Source: Pseudomonas japonica (GTDB taxonomy: Bacteria; Pseudomonadota; Gammaproteobacteria; Pseudomonadales; Pseudomonadaceae). From it: 64,000 nt of DNA. Shown here piece after piece: positions 27,240-38,758 of the stretch; the first letter of the stretch is position 1, and each line of letters opens with the position of its first letter. The notes beneath the pieces are model-generated. The model was given only the letters and a program-made list of their open reading frames with translations. It made no database searches and had not been told where the DNA came from. The stretch spans positions 224,138-288,137 of the forward strand of contig NZ_FZOL01000006.1 in the NCBI RefSeq assembly GCF_900188455.1, read 5' to 3'. Both the position numbers and the translations under genes were made by a program.

Positions 27240-28658
27240 TTAACGGATTTGCGGGCCGATGAAGCGGCTCTTGGCTTCGACTTCGGAGCCGCTGTCGTCG
27301 GCGTCGCGAAGCACGAAGATGACTTCGTTGGTGGTGGATGGCAACTGTTCCGGGGACACCGACAGTTGTACCGGCAGGCTGACGATGTCGCCGGCGGCCA
27401 CGCGGATTTCCTTCGCGCCGTCCAGGCGCAGGTTCGGCAGGCCCTTGGCCTCCAGAACGTAGACGTGGTCGTGCTGGTCCTTGTTCATGACCTTCAGGCT
27501 GTAGACGTTCTCGATCCAGCCCTGGGCGTTCTCGCGGTACAGCACGCGGTCCTTGCTGACGTCGAAGCCCACCAGCGAGCGCATGAAGAAGGCGCTGGCC
27601 AGCAGGCCGATCATCACCAGCAGGACGATGAAGTAGCCGATCAGGCGCGGGCGCAGCATGTGGGTCTTCTGCCCGGACAGGTTGTGCTCGGTGGTGTAGC
27701 TGATCAGGCCGCGCGGGTAGTTCATCTTGTCCATGATGCTGTCGCAGGCGTCGATGCAGGCGGCGCAGCCGATGCACTCGATCTGCAGGCCGTCGCGGAT
27801 GTCGATGCCGGTCGGGCAGACCTGGACGCACATGGTGCAGTCGATGCAGTCGCCGAGGCCCTTGGCCTTGTAGTCCACGTCTTTTTTACGCGGGCCACGG
27901 CTCTCGCCGCGACGCGGGTCGTAGGACACGATCAGGGTGTCCTTGTCGAACATCACGCTCTGGAAGCGCGCATAGGGGCACATGTAGATGCACACCTGTT
28001 CGCGCAGCCAGCCGGCGTTGCCGTAGGTGGCGAGGGTGAAGAAACCGACCCAGAAATAGGCCCAGCCGTCGGCCTGGCCGGTGAAGAAATCGACCATCAG
28101 GTCGCGGATCGGCGAGAAGTAGCCGACGAAGGTCAGGCCGGTGACGAAGCCGATCAGCAGCCACAGGCTGTGCTTGGCCAGCTTGCGCGCGAACTTGTTG
28201 GCGTTCATCGGCGCCTTGTCCAGCTTCATGCGCTGGTTGCGGTCGCCCTCGGTGACTTTCTCGCACCACATGAAGATCCAGGTCCACACGCTCTGCGGGC
28301 AGGTGTAGCCGCACCAGACGCGGCCGGCGAACACGGTGATGAAGAACAGGCCGAAGGCGGCGACGATCAGGATGCCGGAGAGCAGGATGAAGTCCTGCGG
28401 CCAGATGGTCGCGCCGAAGATGTAGAACTTGCGCTCCGGCAGGTTCCACCAGACGGCCTGGTGACCGCCCCAGTTGAGCCAGACGGTCCCGAAGTAGAGA
28501 AGAAAGAGGAACGCTCCGCCGGCCATGCGCAGGTTGCGGAACAGCCCGGTGAAGGCCCGGGTGTAGATCTTTTCCCGGGCGGCATAGAGGTCGACGCCCG
28601 TGTCTTTCTTGTTCTTGGCAGGCGGGGTGATGTCTTGTACAGGAATCTGCTTGCTCAT
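27240..28658 (-). CDS. ccoG: CcoG, membrane ferredoxin-like protein of cbb3 assembly
   Basis: A 472-residue protein with about five membrane helices and two [4Fe-4S] motifs (CIDCTMCVQVCPTGIDI and CIGCAACIDACD). A periplasmic Ig-like C-terminal domain follows. Membrane cysteines in GRVWCGYTCPQ and CIYMCPYARFQ are typical. CcoG is reported to act in reducing Cu(II) to Cu(I) for oxidase assembly. ATG 28658 was chosen because the family starts with the short MSKQIPV leader; a longer frame upstream is not conserved. It heads ccoGHIS, with its own leader containing an ANR-like site. Confidence 0.95.
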   Translation of the reverse strand: MSKQIPVQDITPPAKNKKDTGVDLYAAREKIYTRAFTGLFRNLRMAGGAFLFLLYFGTVWLNWGGHQAVWWNLPERKFYIFGATIWPQDFILLSGILIVAAFGLFFITVFAGRVWCGYTCPQSVWTWIFMWCEKVTEGDRNQRMKLDKAPMNANKFARKLAKHSLWLLIGFVTGLTFVGYFSPIRDLMVDFFTGQADGWAYFWVGFFTLATYGNAGWLREQVCIYMCPYARFQSVMFDKDTLIVSYDPRRGESRGPRKKDVDYKAKGLGDCIDCTMCVQVCPTGIDIRDGLQIECIGCAACIDACDSIMDKMNYPRGLISYTTEHNLSGQKTHMLRPRLIGYFIVLLVMIGLLASAFFMRSLVGFDVSKDRVLYRENAQGWIENVYSLKVMNKDQHDHVYVLEAKGLPNLRLDGAKEIRVAAGDIVSLPVQLSVSPEQLPSTTNEVIFVLRDADDSGSEVEAKSRFIGPQIR

Positions 28659-28828
28659 CGTTACAGTCCCACGGCAGTGGAAAAACGCCGCGGCCAGTGC
28701 ATGCCGACCGCAGTCAGAGGTGTTGCTGCTCTGGTCCGCATCATACGCCTGTGCAGGGGCTCCCGGACGCGGGTGCGACACTGGGTCGCGTTGGTTGGAA
28801 GCCAACAATGGTGTAATGGCGCTGTCAA

Positions 28829-28842
28829 TTGATCCAGGTCAT
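28829..28842 (-). promoter_or_regulatory. ANR-like site upstream of ccoG
   Basis: TTGATCCAGGTCAT differs by one base from TTGAT-N4-GTCAA. It lies about 170 bases before ccoG, in the leader between the two cco units. Weaker than the hemN and ccoN2 sites. Confidence 0.45.
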
Positions 28843-28868
28843 GCCCCCGCAATTTATCGCCTTCCTTC

Positions 28869-28985
28869 TGTAGGAGCGTGGCTTGCCCGCGAAGGACCGC
28901 AAAGCGGTCCCCGATCAACGCAGACACCATGGCACAGTGTATTGGGACCGCTTTGCGGTCCTTCGCGGGCAAGCCACGCTCCTAC
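28869..28985. repeat. Inverted pair of REP elements, short-arm type
   Basis: tgtaggagcgtggcttgcccgcgaaggaccgc and its near-exact mirror image. It lies in the 390-base gap between ccoP1 and ccoG, which otherwise holds only the ANR-like site and a terminator. Confidence 0.9.
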
Positions 28986-28998
28986 GGGGGTAGAAGAA

Positions 28999-29034
28999 AA
29001 AAGGCCCCACCAGTCTGCACTGACGGGGCCTTTT
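28999..29034 (-). terminator. Terminator after ccoP1
   Basis: A 10-bp stem aaaaggcccc/ggggcctttt whose minus-strand 3' arm is followed by T-rich sequence. It lies 14 bases beyond the ccoP1 stop. It closes the ccoN1O1Q1P1 operon. Confidence 0.85.
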
Positions 29035-29048
29035 CCTACCGCCGGGCC

Positions 29049-30029
29049 TTACTGCGCCTCGGCCGTTTTCTCTTCCTTGTGCGACAGGCTGTAGACGTAG
29101 GCCGCCAACAGGTGGACTTTGTCGTTGCCCTGGATTTCCTGCTGCGCCGGCATCTGGCCCTGGCGGCCGTAGCGGATGGTCTGCTGCAGTTGGGCGAAGC
29201 TGGAACCGTAGATGAACGCCTGCGGGTGGGTCAGGTTGGGCGCGCCCATCGCCGGGGTGCCTTTACCTTCCGGACCGTGGCAGGCCACGCAGTTGGCGGC
29301 GAAGATCTTCTGCCCGTTGGCCGGGTCGGCCTTGGTACCTTCCGGCAGGTTGCGGCCGTCGAGGTTGGTCAGGATGAACGCGGCGACATCCGCCACGCCC
29401 TGCTCGCCGATCACTTCGGCCCACGCCGGCATCACGCCGTGACGACCGGCCATGATGGTCTGCTTGATGGTTTCCGGTTCGCCGCCCCAGCGCCAGTCGT
29501 TGTCGGTGAGGTTGGGGAAACCGTAGGAACCCTTGGCGTCGGAGCCGTGGCAGACCGAGCAGTTGGAGGCGAACAGGCGACCGCCCATCTTCAGTGCTTG
29601 CGGGTCTTTCGCCACTTCTTCGATCGGCATGGCCGCGAACTTGGCGAAGATCGGTCCGAACTTGGCGTCGGCCCGAGCCATTTCCTTTTCCCATTCATGG
29701 ACGCCGGTCCAGCCGGCCTGGCCGTTGGCGAAGTCGACCTTCTTCTCGGTGTCCAGGTACTGGTAGCCAGGCAGGATGCCTTTCCAGTTGCCCAGGCCCG
29801 GGTAGAGGGCCAGGTAGCCCAGGGCGAAGATGATGGTGCCGACGAACAGCATGAACCACCACTTGGGCAGCGGGTTGTCGTATTCCTCGATGCCGTCGAA
29901 GGAATGGCCGACGGTTTCCTCGGTGGTTTCGCTGCGCTGGCCCTTGCGGGTGGACAGCAGCAGCCAGGTCAGGGCGAAGATGGTGCCCAGACTCAGAACG
30001 GTGACGTACAGACTCCAGAAGGTAGTCAT
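29049..30029 (-). CDS. ccoP1: cbb3 cytochrome oxidase dihaem subunit CcoP1
   Basis: A dihaem cytochrome c subunit that passes electrons to CcoO/CcoN. The 326-residue product has an N-terminal membrane helix, a second helix near residue 60, and two c-haem sites (NCSVCHGSD and NCVACHGPE). It starts within the ccoQ1 stop (4-base overlap). It differs from the second copy by about 15 extra residues ([16 protein letters not shown] region) before the first haem domain. It is the last gene of the operon adjacent to ccoG. By position this is the P. aeruginosa cco1 equivalent. Confidence 0.96.
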   Translation of the reverse strand: MTTFWSLYVTVLSLGTIFALTWLLLSTRKGQRSETTEETVGHSFDGIEEYDNPLPKWWFMLFVGTIIFALGYLALYPGLGNWKGILPGYQYLDTEKKVDFANGQAGWTGVHEWEKEMARADAKFGPIFAKFAAMPIEEVAKDPQALKMGGRLFASNCSVCHGSDAKGSYGFPNLTDNDWRWGGEPETIKQTIMAGRHGVMPAWAEVIGEQGVADVAAFILTNLDGRNLPEGTKADPANGQKIFAANCVACHGPEGKGTPAMGAPNLTHPQAFIYGSSFAQLQQTIRYGRQGQMPAQQEIQGNDKVHLLAAYVYSLSHKEEKTAEAQ

Positions 30030-30223
30030 TCGTTGTTACTCCTAGACGCTTTCGCTTGCGCTTGCTCGACGTGCTTGCTGGCCTCGGGATCATCCGCGAA
30101 GGGCAGCATGGTCGCTTCGTCGAACTCGGACTTGCGCCGAGAACTGAACACCCACAACGCCAGGCCGACGAAGGCCACCATCACCACGACGGTGCCCAGG
30201 CCTCGAATCATCCCGATATCCAT
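30026..30223 (-). CDS. ccoQ1: cbb3 oxidase subunit CcoQ1
   Basis: A 65-residue single-helix protein starting [18 protein letters not shown], with a cytosolic [18 protein letters not shown] segment that marks CcoQ. It protects or stabilises the assembled oxidase. It begins 5 bases after ccoO1 and overlaps ccoP1 by ATGA. Confidence 0.93.
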   Translation of the reverse strand: MDIGMIRGLGTVVVMVAFVGLALWVFSSRRKSEFDEATMLPFADDPEASKHVEQAQAKASRSNNE

Positions 30224-30228
30224 CGCAG

Positions 30229-30837
30229 TCACCGTTTGCTTTTGATGATGGTGCCGAGGCCCTGGAGGTACGCGACCAGCGCGTCCATTTCCGTCTTGCC
30301 CTTGACCGCGTCGCGAGCACCGGCGATATCCGCGTCGGTGTACGGCACGCCCAGGGTGCGCAGGACCTCCATCTTCTTGGCGGTGTCCTTGCCATCGAGC
30401 TTGTTTTCCACCAGCCACGGGTAGGACGGCATCTTCGACTCGGGAACCACGTTGCGCGGGTTGTACAGGTGCGCGCGGTGCCAGTCGTCGGAGTAACGAC
30501 CGCCGACACGGGCCAGGTCCGGACCGGTACGCTTGGAACCCCAGAGGAACGGGTGGTCCCAGACGCTTTCACCGGCCACCGAGTAGTGGCCGTAGCGCTC
30601 GGTCTCGGCGCGGAACGGTCGGATCATCTGCGAGTGGCAGCCGACGCAGCCTTCGCGGATGTAGACGTCGCGGCCTTCCAGTTCCAGCGCGGTGCGCGGC
30701 TTCATGCCTTCGACCGGCTTGTTGGTGACGTCCTGGAAGAACAGCGGAACGATCTGGGTCAGGCCGCCGATGCTCACGGCGATGACCATGAAGAAGGCCA
30801 GCAGGCCGATATTCTTCTCGACTACTTCGTGCTTCAT
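30229..30837 (-). CDS. ccoO1: cbb3 oxidase monohaem subunit CcoO1
   Basis: A 202-residue membrane-anchored cytochrome c. It has an N-terminal helix ([20 protein letters not shown]), a haem site C64-V-G-C67-H68, and later Met ligand candidates in ESKMPSYPW. It accepts electrons from CcoP and passes them to CcoN. The ATG overlaps the ccoN1 stop by one base, so the two are translationally coupled. Confidence 0.96.
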   Translation of the reverse strand: MKHEVVEKNIGLLAFFMVIAVSIGGLTQIVPLFFQDVTNKPVEGMKPRTALELEGRDVYIREGCVGCHSQMIRPFRAETERYGHYSVAGESVWDHPFLWGSKRTGPDLARVGGRYSDDWHRAHLYNPRNVVPESKMPSYPWLVENKLDGKDTAKKMEVLRTLGVPYTDADIAGARDAVKGKTEMDALVAYLQGLGTIIKSKR

Positions 30838-32279
30838 CAGTGCGCTCCCACGACGACGATCTGTTCGGCGGCCTTGGCTTCGGCCGAGTTCGCTGCGCGT
30901 ACGGTGCGCAGGACGTTCCAGGCCATCAGCAGCATGCCCGAGGCGAAGAACGCACCGCCCAGGGCGCGGACGATGTAGCCAGGGTGGCTGGCCTGCAGGG
31001 CTTCGACGAAGGAGTAGGTGAGGGTGCCGTCATCGTTGATCGCACGCCACATCAGGCCCTGGGTGATGCCGTTGACCCACATCGAGGCGATGTAGAGCAC
31101 GGTGCCGATGGTGGCGAGCCAGAAGTGCGCGTTGATCAGGCCGACGCTGTGCATCTGCGCGCGGCCGTAGAGTTTCGGAATCATGTGGTACACGGCGCCG
31201 ATGGAGATCATCGCGACCCAGCCGAGGGCACCGGCGTGCACGTGGCCGATGGTCCAGTCGGTGTAGTGGGACAGCGAGTTGACGGTCTTGATCGCCATCA
31301 TCGGACCTTCGAAGGTCGACATGCCGTAGAACGCCAGGGAGACCACGAGGAAACGCAGGATCGGGTCGGTGCGCAGCTTATGCCAGGCGCCGGAGAGGGT
31401 CATCATGCCGTTGATCATGCCGCCCCAGCTCGGAGCCAGGAGGATGATCGACATCACCATGCCCAGGGACTGCGCCCAGTCCGGCAGGGCGGTGTAGTGC
31501 AGGTGGTGCGGACCGGCCCAGATGTACAGGGTGATCAGCGCCCAGAAGTGCACGATGGACAGGCGGTACGAGTAGATCGGACGCTCGGCCTGCTTCGGTA
31601 CGAAGTAGTACATCATGCCGAGGAAGCCGGTGGTCAGGAAGAAGCCTACGGCGTTGTGGCCGTACCACCACTGGATCATTGCGTCGGTGGCGCCGGAGTA
31701 GGCCGAGTACGATTTGAACAGGCTCACCGGCAGCGACATGTGGTTGACGATGTGCAGCATCGCGGTGACCAGGATGAAGGCACCGTAGAACCAGTTGCCG
31801 ACATAGATGTGCTTGGTCTTGCGCTTGACGATGGTGCCGAAGAACACCACGGCGTAGGTCACCCAGACGATGGCCAGCAAAATGGCGATCGGCCATTCCA
31901 GCTCGGCGTATTCCTTGGTGGTGGTGTAACCCATGGGCAGGGTGATCAGCGCGCCGACGATGACCGCTTGCCAACCCCAGAAGGTGAAGGCCGCGAGGCT
32001 GTCGGAGATCAGTCGGGTCTGGCAGGTTCGCTGCACGACGTAGTAGGAGGTGGCGAACAGTGCACAACCGCCGAAGGCGAAGATCACCAGGTTGGTGTGC
32101 AGGGGGCGCAGGCGTCCAAAGCTCGTCCACGGCAGGTCAAGGTTCAGGTGTGGCCAGACCAGTTGCGAGGCGATGAAGACACCGAGGCCCATGCCAAGGA
32201 TCCCCCAGACCACCGTCATGATGGCGAACTGGCGGACGACCTTATAGTTATAAGCAGTCGGACTGATTGCTGTGCTCAT
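30837..32279 (-). CDS. ccoN1: cbb3 oxidase catalytic subunit CcoN1
   Basis: The 480-residue haem-copper oxidase subunit I of the C family, with about twelve membrane helices. It carries the low-spin haem b and the haem b3/CuB site. Visible signatures are [13 protein letters not shown], with a binuclear-centre His, [17 protein letters not shown], and [16 protein letters not shown]. It reduces O2 to water with high affinity and pumps protons. It starts at ATG 32279; two residues upstream were excluded. By order (next to ccoG) it is the cco1 copy, which in P. aeruginosa is expressed constitutively. No good ANR box is seen upstream, in line with that. Confidence 0.96.
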   Translation of the reverse strand: MSTAISPTAYNYKVVRQFAIMTVVWGILGMGLGVFIASQLVWPHLNLDLPWTSFGRLRPLHTNLVIFAFGGCALFATSYYVVQRTCQTRLISDSLAAFTFWGWQAVIVGALITLPMGYTTTKEYAELEWPIAILLAIVWVTYAVVFFGTIVKRKTKHIYVGNWFYGAFILVTAMLHIVNHMSLPVSLFKSYSAYSGATDAMIQWWYGHNAVGFFLTTGFLGMMYYFVPKQAERPIYSYRLSIVHFWALITLYIWAGPHHLHYTALPDWAQSLGMVMSIILLAPSWGGMINGMMTLSGAWHKLRTDPILRFLVVSLAFYGMSTFEGPMMAIKTVNSLSHYTDWTIGHVHAGALGWVAMISIGAVYHMIPKLYGRAQMHSVGLINAHFWLATIGTVLYIASMWVNGITQGLMWRAINDDGTLTYSFVEALQASHPGYIVRALGGAFFASGMLLMAWNVLRTVRAANSAEAKAAEQIVVVGAH

Positions 32280-32772
32280 TTCCAAGGTTCCACGGTTTTT
32301 AGGTGTTTTTGTAGGTAGAGAAATCGGCGCAAGTATCTACAGGCAGTGTGGGTATTGCAACGCAAGGGGGTCTGCCCCACACCATGCCAGAGCCTTTGTT
32401 CCGGCTCTTCCGATCAGTCTGCCGCGAAAATTGTACACAATAATCAATTCTTTATGTGCACCATTTTTATTGTGGATTGCACGCCAAAGAAGGCTCGCGA
32501 AGCCGCTGGGACGTAGCCTTTTCACCCCGTGAAAAACAGGGTGATGCAAGCAGACATCGGCTTTGCGCCAGGGCGACGAGGGTAATGAACCAGACACAGG
32601 TGCATGCGCGACATCGCTTCCTGCCACATGAGGAAACAAGCTTAGTCTCGTTCGAAGGGGGTGCAAGGCAGGGGGCACAAGGGGTGCGACACTCTGTCGC
32701 AAGGGGAGAAGGGAACCGCCGCGCCCGGGTCGGGCGCGGCGGTTTCAGTCAATGCTCAGATGGACTGATGTA
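32280..32772. other. Promoter region between the two cco operons
   Basis: 493 bases without a gene. An A+T-rich patch near 32420-32475 is the likely ccoN1 promoter area. The best ANR-like match (about 32435, minus strand TTGATTATTGTGTA) is poor. A GC hairpin near the other end is the ccoP2 terminator. Confidence 0.5.
32715..32743 (-). terminator. GC hairpin after ccoP2
   Basis: A perfect 13-bp stem accgccgcgcccg/cgggcgcggcggt with a 3-base loop, 30 bases past the ccoP2 stop. The U-tract is minimal. Confidence 0.6.
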
Positions 32773-33708
32773 TCACTGTGCAGAAGTCTTGTCGCCTTGC
32801 TGCGAAAGGCTGTAGACGTAAGCGGCGAGCAGGTGGACCTTGTCGTTGCCTTGAATGTCCTGCTGGGCAGGCATCTGGCCCTGACGACCGTAGCGGATGG
32901 TCTGCTGCAACTGGGCAAAGCTGGAACCGTAGATGAACGCCTGCGGGTGAGTCAGGTTCGGCGCGCCCATGGCCGGGGTGCCTTTGCCTTCGGCGCCATG
33001 GCAGGCCACGCAGTTGGCGGCGAAGATCTTCTCGCCGTTGGCTGCATCGGCCTTGGTGCCTTCCGGCAGGCTGCGACCATCGAGGTTGCTCAGGACGAAG
33101 GCGGCCACGTCGGCCACGCCCTGTTCACCGATGACTTCCGACCAGGCCGGCATCACCCCGTGACGACCGAGCATGATGGTGGTCTTGATGGTTTCCGCCT
33201 CGCCGCCCCAGCGCCAGTCGCTGTCGGTGAGGTTGGGGAAGCCGTAGGAACCCTTGGCGTCGGAGCCGTGGCACACGGCGCAGTTGGAGGCGAACAGGCG
33301 ACCGCCCATCTTCAGCGCCTGCGGATCCTTGGCCACTTCCTCCACCGGCATGGCGGCGAACTTGGCGAAGATCGGTCCGTACTTGGCGTCGGCGCGTTCC
33401 ATTTCCTTCTGCCATTCGTTGGTACCGGTCCAGCCATTTTCATAGCCGGGCAGGATGCCTTTCCAGTTGCCCAGGCCCGGATAGAGCACCAGGTAGCCGA
33501 CGGCGAACACCAGGGTGCCGACGAACAGCCAGAACCACCAGCGCGGCAGCGGGTTGTCGTATTCCTCGATGCCATCGAAGGCGTGACCCATGGTCTGGTC
33601 GGTGCTGCCGGGTGTCTCGCCCTTGCGGGTGGACAGCAGCAACCAGGTCAGGCCGATCAGGCTACCGATGGTCAGTACGCTGATGTACGTACTCCAGAAG
33701 GTGGTCAT
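32773..33708 (-). CDS. ccoP2: cbb3 oxidase dihaem subunit CcoP2
   Basis: A 311-residue dihaem cytochrome c, close to CcoP1 along its length. The haem sites are NCAVCHGSD and NCVACHGAE. It lacks the roughly 15-residue insert found in CcoP1 after PGY. Overlaps ccoQ2 by 4 bases. Last gene of the ANR-controlled copy. Confidence 0.96.
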   Translation of the reverse strand: MTTFWSTYISVLTIGSLIGLTWLLLSTRKGETPGSTDQTMGHAFDGIEEYDNPLPRWWFWLFVGTLVFAVGYLVLYPGLGNWKGILPGYENGWTGTNEWQKEMERADAKYGPIFAKFAAMPVEEVAKDPQALKMGGRLFASNCAVCHGSDAKGSYGFPNLTDSDWRWGGEAETIKTTIMLGRHGVMPAWSEVIGEQGVADVAAFVLSNLDGRSLPEGTKADAANGEKIFAANCVACHGAEGKGTPAMGAPNLTHPQAFIYGSSFAQLQQTIRYGRQGQMPAQQDIQGNDKVHLLAAYVYSLSQQGDKTSAQ

Positions 33709-33902
33709 TGCCGGTTACTCCTCAAGGCTTTTTCTTTTTCGGCGCTTGGCAGGCGCTCGTCGGCGAAGGGCAGCAGGGCCGCTTCGGCGAATTCACGGTC
33801 ACGGCGACGGTTGAAGACCCAGAGCGACAGGCCGATGAAGGCGATCGCCACCACCAGGGTGCCGAGACCGCGCAACTGGCCGATATCCAGGGTGAAGTCC
33901 AT
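33705..33902 (-). CDS. ccoQ2: cbb3 oxidase subunit CcoQ2
   Basis: A 65-residue single-span protein starting [20 protein letters not shown], with the [19 protein letters not shown] tail. Same length as CcoQ1 but about half identical, the most diverged pair of the two operons. Starts 5 bases after ccoO2. Confidence 0.92.
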   Translation of the reverse strand: MDFTLDIGQLRGLGTLVVAIAFIGLSLWVFNRRRDREFAEAALLPFADERLPSAEKEKALRSNRQ

Positions 33903-33907
33903 GGCGC

Positions 33908-34516
33908 TTACCTCTTGTTCTTGATCGCGGTGCCGAGCACCTGCAGGTAGGCGACGAGCGCGTCCATTTCGGTCTTGCCTTTCACCGAGGCGACGGCACC
34001 GCTGATGTCGTCATCGGTGTAAGGCACGCCGAGGCTGCGCATGGCTTTGATCTTGGCTTCGGTGTGGCTGGTATCGACCTGTTGCGCGACGAGCCACGGG
34101 TAGGACGGCATCTTCGACTCCGGCACGACGTTGCGCGGGTTGTACAGGTGCGCACGGTGCCAGTCGTCGGAGTAGCGGCCGCCGACGCGGGCCAGGTCCG
34201 GACCGGTACGCTTGGAACCCCAGAGGAACGGGTGGTCCCAGACGCTCTCGCCGGCCACCGAGTAGTGACCATAGCGCTCGGTCTCGGCGCGGAACGGACG
34301 GATCATCTGCGAGTGGCAGCCGACGCAGCCTTCGCGGATGTAGATGTCGCGGCCTTCCAGTTGCAGCGCGGTGTAGGGCTTCATGCCTTCGACCGGCTTG
34401 TTGGTGACGTCCTGGAAGAACAGCGGGACGATCTGGGTCAGGCCGCCGATGCTCACGGCGAAGACCATCAGCAGCACCAGCAGGAAGACGTTTTTCTCGA
34501 TCACTTCGTGTTTCAT
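33908..34516 (-). CDS. ccoO2: cbb3 oxidase monohaem subunit CcoO2
   Basis: A 202-residue membrane-anchored cytochrome c with CVGCH at residues 64-68. It is nearly identical to CcoO1 through the haem domain, with changes mainly at the N-terminal helix and after PSYPWLV. It starts 10 bases after the ccoN2 stop. Confidence 0.96.
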   Translation of the reverse strand: MKHEVIEKNVFLLVLLMVFAVSIGGLTQIVPLFFQDVTNKPVEGMKPYTALQLEGRDIYIREGCVGCHSQMIRPFRAETERYGHYSVAGESVWDHPFLWGSKRTGPDLARVGGRYSDDWHRAHLYNPRNVVPESKMPSYPWLVAQQVDTSHTEAKIKAMRSLGVPYTDDDISGAVASVKGKTEMDALVAYLQVLGTAIKNKR

Positions 34517-34526
34517 GTCCTACTCC

Positions 34527-35951
<1,425 letters not shown>

Positions 35952-36000
35952 GTATGGGTTCCCATCCACGGTTATAGGCAGGCTAAACAGCGAGGCAAGC

Positions 36001-36702
36001 ATGATTAATGGGCAGGTCGCCGGTATTGACGGGGATCAATTGGCGGCAAGGGCGAACGTGCGTGGGTGGTTGTGGAATGCCCCGCAAAATCAGGCAGATG
36101 GCGGCTTCAGGGGGTGCCTGATCCTGGCCCATGGCGCGGGGGCGCCGATGGACAGCGGGTTCATGCAGGACATGGCGCAAAGGCTTGCCGGGCAAGGGCT
36201 TGGCGTACTGCGCTTCGAGTTTCCGTACATGGCCGACCGGCGGGTCACTGGTGGCAAAAGGCCGCCGAATCCGCAGGCCGTGCTGCTGGAGTGCTGGCGC
36301 GAGGTGTGGCGCGAGGTGCGACCATTGGTCGCTGGGCCGCTGGCCATTGGTGGCAAGTCGATGGGCGGGAGGATGGCCAGTCTGCTGGCCGACGAGCTGG
36401 GGGCGGATGCGCTGGTGTGTCTGGGTTATCCGTTCTATGCGGCGGGCAAGCCGGAGAAGCCGCGGGTGGCACATCTGGCGGAATTGAAGACGCCGACCTT
36501 GATCATCCAGGGCGAGCGGGACGGGCTTGGGAATCGGGAGACGGTGGAGGGGTATGAGCTGTCGCCGGCGATCGAGCTGTGCTGGCTGGTGGCGGGGGAC
36601 CATGACCTCAAGCCGTTGAAGGCTTCAGGGTTTACGCATGAACAACATCTGCAGACGGCGGCACAGCAGGTGGCGACCTTCCTGGGCCCGCGAAGGGCCT
36701 GA
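36001..36702 (+). CDS. Alpha/beta-hydrolase family protein
   Basis: A 233-residue predicted cytosolic hydrolase. It has [16 protein letters not shown] near residue 40 (oxyanion region), [16 protein letters not shown] with nucleophile Ser in GKSMG near residue 120, [13 protein letters not shown] with a catalytic Asp, and GDHDLKP with a catalytic His. It is similar to the KANL3/Tex30-like dienelactone-hydrolase group. The substrate is unknown. ATG 36001 lies 25 bases before an ANR box, so the first 15 or so codons overlap the ccoN2 control site. A later start (for example GTG 36058) would avoid this and cannot be excluded. Transcribed away from ccoN2. Confidence 0.82.
   Translation: MINGQVAGIDGDQLAARANVRGWLWNAPQNQADGGFRGCLILAHGAGAPMDSGFMQDMAQRLAGQGLGVLRFEFPYMADRRVTGGKRPPNPQAVLLECWREVWREVRPLVAGPLAIGGKSMGGRMASLLADELGADALVCLGYPFYAAGKPEKPRVAHLAELKTPTLIIQGERDGLGNRETVEGYELSPAIELCWLVAGDHDLKPLKASGFTHEQHLQTAAQQVATFLGPRRA
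36026..36039 (-). promoter_or_regulatory. ANR box of the ccoN2 operon
   Basis: TTGACGGGGATCAA fits TTGAC-N4-ATCAA exactly. It is centred about 81 bases before ccoN2 and lies inside the first codons of the divergent hydrolase gene. Confidence 0.85.
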
Positions 36703-36718
36703 TTCCGCGTTGTACTTT

Positions 36719-36835
36719 GGGACCGCTATGCGGTCCTTCGCGGGCAAGCCACGCTCCTACGGGATGGTGCGTTGCCCTTGTAGGAGCTGGCTTGTCGTGT
36801 GACGAACCACTGCGAAAGGACCGCAAAGCGGTCCC
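36719..36835. repeat. Inverted pair of REP elements, mixed arms
   Basis: A short-arm REP (ccttcgcgggcaagccacgctcctac) faces a long-arm REP (ggcttgtcgtgtgacgaacc, then actgcgaaaggaccgc). It lies between the convergent hydrolase and ppnP genes. Confidence 0.9.
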
Positions 36836-36846
36836 GAAATCTGCGA

Positions 36847-37131
36847 TCAGTCGCGGTACTCGCAAAGGTAAGCGGTATCCACCGCCACCTTCAGCTGGAA
36901 CTTGGCATTGGCCGGTACATTGAACTGGCTGCCGGCGGAGAAGGTTTCCCAGTTGTCGCTTTCCGGCAGCTTGACGGTCAGGGCGCCGGCGACCACATGC
37001 ATGATCTCGCGCTGGGAGGTGCCGAACTCGTATTCGCCCGGGGCCATCACGCCGACGGTAGCCGGACCTTCAGCGGTGCCGAAAGCGATCGATTTGACCG
37101 TGCCATCGAAGTACTCGTTGACTTTGAACAT
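36847..37131 (-). CDS. ppnP: Pyrimidine/purine nucleoside phosphorylase PpnP
   Basis: A 94-residue cupin-type enzyme (former DUF1255/YaiE) that phosphorolyses many nucleosides. Visible are [37 protein letters not shown] and [10 protein letters not shown]. It is the only conserved frame here; the longer frame reading to 37749 is a chance extension over the exonuclease gene. 74 bases separate it from the exonuclease upstream. Single-domain; length typical. Confidence 0.93.
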   Translation of the reverse strand: MFKVNEYFDGTVKSIAFGTAEGPATVGVMAPGEYEFGTSQREIMHVVAGALTVKLPESDNWETFSAGSQFNVPANAKFQLKVAVDTAYLCEYRD

Positions 37132-37205
37132 GGGCGACTCCTGAAAAGAAAGGGACCAAAAAGGCCGGCCAGTATGCCCAAGCCCGTTGGCCCCGTCATC
37201 CGCTT

Positions 37206-37757
37206 TCAGGAGCCCTGCAGCGGCAGTGTCAGCGGTAGCAGACGCGCGGTGTTGCGCGCGTCTTCCAGGGCCCGGTGCTGCTGGCCGTTGAACTGCAACC
37301 CCGCCAGTTGCAAGGCCCCGTTCAGGCCCAGCGGCCGCTGCAGATGGCGGGCCTTGGCGAAGCGCTGCTTGAGGTTGAGATGGGGTACCTGTGCCAGCAG
37401 GCTGTCGAGGCCATTGGCCTGCCATTCCTGGAGCAGTTGCTTGCGGTCGTAGTCGCCCCAGCTGGTCCAGCCTTCCAGGCGCGGCTGGTAGTGTCCGAGC
37501 CAGCGTTCGAACTGGGCCCAGACTTCGCCGAACGGCGCCGCCGCGTCGACGTTGGCCTGGCTGATGTGGGTCAGTTCGCGGCAGAAGGGGGTGAGTTGCG
37601 GACGCCGGCGCGGCTTGACGAAACGCTGGAAATGATCGACTTCGCGCCCCTCGCGATTGACCAGGCTGGCGCCGATTTCGATGATTTCCATATCCGTGAT
37701 CGGCCAGCCACCGTCGTCGGTGGTGGCTTCCAGGTCGATGACCAACCAATGGCCCAT
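37206..37757 (-). CDS. DEDDh 3'-5' exonuclease domain protein
   Basis: A 183-residue single-domain exonuclease. Asp8 and Glu10 ([10 protein letters not shown]), an Asp in WGDYDRKQL and the final His/Asp pair in [13 protein letters not shown] form the DEDDh active site. It is of the ERI1/KapD-like inhibitor-of-KinA type rather than the DnaQ epsilon subunit. ATG 37757 was chosen at the start of the first beta strand; the longer frame to 37853 is not conserved. Likely acts on RNA or DNA 3' ends; the substrate is unknown. Confidence 0.85.
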   Translation of the reverse strand: MGHWLVIDLEATTDDGGWPITDMEIIEIGASLVNREGREVDHFQRFVKPRRRPQLTPFCRELTHISQANVDAAAPFGEVWAQFERWLGHYQPRLEGWTSWGDYDRKQLLQEWQANGLDSLLAQVPHLNLKQRFAKARHLQRPLGLNGALQLAGLQFNGQQHRALEDARNTARLLPLTLPLQGS

Positions 37758-37926
37758 AACTGATTCCCTGACAAGATGTCGCTCAAGCGTAGCCAAACAC
37801 AATCGATGGCGATATCCCATGGCATTTTGCCCAGATGCTGGAAAATGGCGCATGCAACGGGTTGTACTACCCCGGGAAAACGCCTAGCTTAGTCGGATCC
37901 AGGTCCGAATCCTTGAGAGTGTTGCC

Positions 37927-38730
37927 TTGATTCCAGCGCCAATACCGCGGGTATTGCCTTCGTTGTTGTGTTTTGCCCTGGCCTGGCAGGCCGATGCGGC
38001 TCTCGCCGTCGATACCGTCGAAATCAGGATCGGCGCGGCTCACTTTCCGCCTTATACCGTGCGTCCCGAGCAGGGCGCCGACACCGGCTTGCTGCCGCAG
38101 CTGGCCGAAGCGCTGAACCAGGCGCAGAACCGTTTCCACTTTGTCCTCGTGCCCACGTCCATTCCGCGGCGCTTCCGCGATTTCGAGCAGGGGCGGGTGG
38201 ACATGGCGATCTTCGAGAATCCCGAGTGGGGCTGGCAGAACATTCCCCATGTGGCTGTCGACATGGGACTGGAAGATGCCGAAGTCTTCGTCACTCGCCG
38301 TGTCACGGGGCGTGACCAGCGCTACTTCGACGACCTGAAGGGCAAGCGCCTGGCGCTGTTCAGCGGTTACCACTACGCCTTCGCCGGTTTCAATCCCGAC
38401 CCGCGCTACCTGGCCACCACCTACAACGCCACGCTGACCTATTCCCACGACAGCAACCTGCTGATGGTGCAACGCGAGCGTGCCGACATCGCGCTGGTCA
38501 CCCGTTCGTACCTGAGTGACTACGAGGTGCGCAACCCGGACAGTGTCGGCCAGTTGCTGGCCTCGGAGCGGATCGATCAGGTCTATCACCACTACGCGCT
38601 GCTGCGGCCGCAGGCGAAGATCAGCGGAGAGGAGTTCGCCGCGCTGCTCAATCAGCTGCGCCATGGCGGCGAGCTGCTGAAGATCTTCAAGCCCTATCAG
38701 ATCCAGGTGATCGAGCCCCACGGTCGCTGA
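37927..38730 (+). CDS. Periplasmic solute-binding protein (SBP_bac_3-like)
   Basis: A 267-residue protein with a signal peptide (cleavage near residue 25, after ADA), then a bilobal binding domain (IGAAHFPPYTV, GLLPQLAEALNQ, GRVDMAIFENPEWGW). It starts at TTG 37927. No ABC permease or ATPase genes are adjacent, so it may be an orphan receptor or sensor-type binding protein. The ligand is probably an amino acid or related small polar molecule, inferred from the fold only. Confidence 0.75.
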   Translation: MIPAPIPRVLPSLLCFALAWQADAALAVDTVEIRIGAAHFPPYTVRPEQGADTGLLPQLAEALNQAQNRFHFVLVPTSIPRRFRDFEQGRVDMAIFENPEWGWQNIPHVAVDMGLEDAEVFVTRRVTGRDQRYFDDLKGKRLALFSGYHYAFAGFNPDPRYLATTYNATLTYSHDSNLLMVQRERADIALVTRSYLSDYEVRNPDSVGQLLASERIDQVYHHYALLRPQAKISGEEFAALLNQLRHGGELLKIFKPYQIQVIEPHGR

Positions 38731-38758
38731 ACGGGCCTGGCCCGTTCCGCGCGCTGGC

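Noticed and set aside
32420..32450. ANR box before ccoN1
   Set aside because: The best match (TTGATTATTGTGTA) has three mismatches in the second half-site; the cco1-type copy is expected to be ANR-independent.
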